Positions 13,279-13,402 of a stretch of 13,402 bases of DNA are shown here, one piece after another. The position numbers and the translations under genes are program-made. Origin of the DNA: CAISIP01 sp039934375 (lineage in GTDB: Bacteria; Pseudomonadota; Gammaproteobacteria; Burkholderiales; Burkholderiaceae_C); NCBI GenBank assembly GCA_039934375.1, contig JBDTMH010000115.1, positions 1 to 13,402 of the forward strand, given 5' to 3'. The notes beneath the pieces were generated by a model that was given only the letters and a program-made list of their open reading frames with translations, had not been told where the DNA came from and did not search any database. Every line of letters begins with the position of its first letter. Positions within the stretch are counted from its first letter, which is position 1.

Positions 13279-13402
13279 GATGCGGCCCCCGTGGCCAGCA
13301 GCCGCACCAGGTCGAGCGGGGCCTGATCCGCGCAGGCATCGCGCACCGCCTCGCGGTTGATCTTGCCGCGCGAGGTGCGCGGAATCTCGGCCACCGCCCA
13401 CC
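13275..13402 (-). CDS. AMP-dependent acyl-CoA/acyl-ACP ligase (ANL family), C-terminal fragment
   Basis: Only the last 41 residues are in the window; the gene enters from the right edge. They contain VAEIPRTSRGKINREAVRD, the A10 motif of adenylate-forming enzymes, with the catalytic lysine in RGK at about 13362-13364. A short Leu/Ala tail ends in TGAAS and TGA. Such enzymes activate a carboxylic acid as an acyl-AMP and pass it to CoA or a carrier-protein thiol. The ACP gene next door suggests the acyl group ends up on that carrier. The substrate cannot be judged from this fragment. Confidence 0.85.
   Translation of the reverse strand, partial: WAVAEIPRTSRGKINREAVRDACADQAPLDLVRLLATGAAS

Noticed and set aside
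1..13402. Search by eye for tRNA, rRNA, CRISPR, insertion sequences and att sites
   Set aside because: Nothing was seen: no CCA-ended cloverleaf, no regularly spaced repeats, no transposase or integrase motifs.

Overview
The window reads as a high-GC betaproteobacterial chromosome, most likely order Burkholderiales. The grounds are the purE-purK-sua5 gene order, a tsaB-rimI pair, a NagG-like ring hydroxylase, a PEP-CTERM exoprotein, and a GC-rich palindromic repeat of a kind I associate with Comamonadaceae-type genomes. This placement is inference from gene content and composition, not from a search. There is no sign of phage, insertion sequence, CRISPR, rRNA or tRNA. Coding density is very high and most genes are housekeeping.

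Positions 1-6015 are all on the minus strand. Reading in the direction of transcription: a DMT-family (EamA) exporter, tsaB (tRNA t6A modification), rimI (ribosomal protein acetylation), a family 4 Fe-S uracil-DNA glycosylase, pyrF (UMP synthesis), a class I methyltransferase, and the nearly complete large subunit of a salicylate 5-hydroxylase/anthranilate dioxygenase-type oxygenase that runs off the left edge. Two junctions are ATGA overlaps (tsaB/rimI and glycosylase/pyrF). The only sizeable gap (about 145 bp, rimI to glycosylase) is bridged by an open frame that overlaps the genes on both sides.

Positions 6056-8936 are on the plus strand: dacB (PBP4-type D,D-carboxypeptidase/endopeptidase), a 94-residue SemiSWEET sugar transporter, and a PEP-CTERM protein. 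The EamA, dacB and SemiSWEET genes each have a -10-like hexamer 6-7 nt before the start codon, which suggests leaderless transcripts. The PEP-CTERM gene instead has a well-matched sigma-54 (-24/-12) promoter, with several dyads and a possible IHF site upstream.

Positions 9023-11843 (minus) hold purE-purK-sua5: the two-step carboxylation of AIR in purine synthesis, followed by the enzyme for the first step of t6A synthesis. TsaB, which acts in the second t6A step, is about 4 kb away. Divergent from purE is cnoX, a thioredoxin-fold/TPR chaperone with an intact CGPC site. The right edge (minus) carries the last 41 residues of an AMP-forming acyl ligase, a GC-rich palindromic repeat, and an acyl carrier protein.

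The most interesting item is the PEP-CTERM protein. It has a single cysteine in a YCYDL context and, 62 residues later, an IQLGIW motif. This resembles the Cys-Gln pair of bacterial thioester domains, which attach covalently to amines. With the exosortase tail and the sigma-54 promoter, it looks like a regulated, covalently reactive surface or matrix protein. The acyl ligase/ACP pair could belong to an exosortase-associated cluster, but that link is only inferred.
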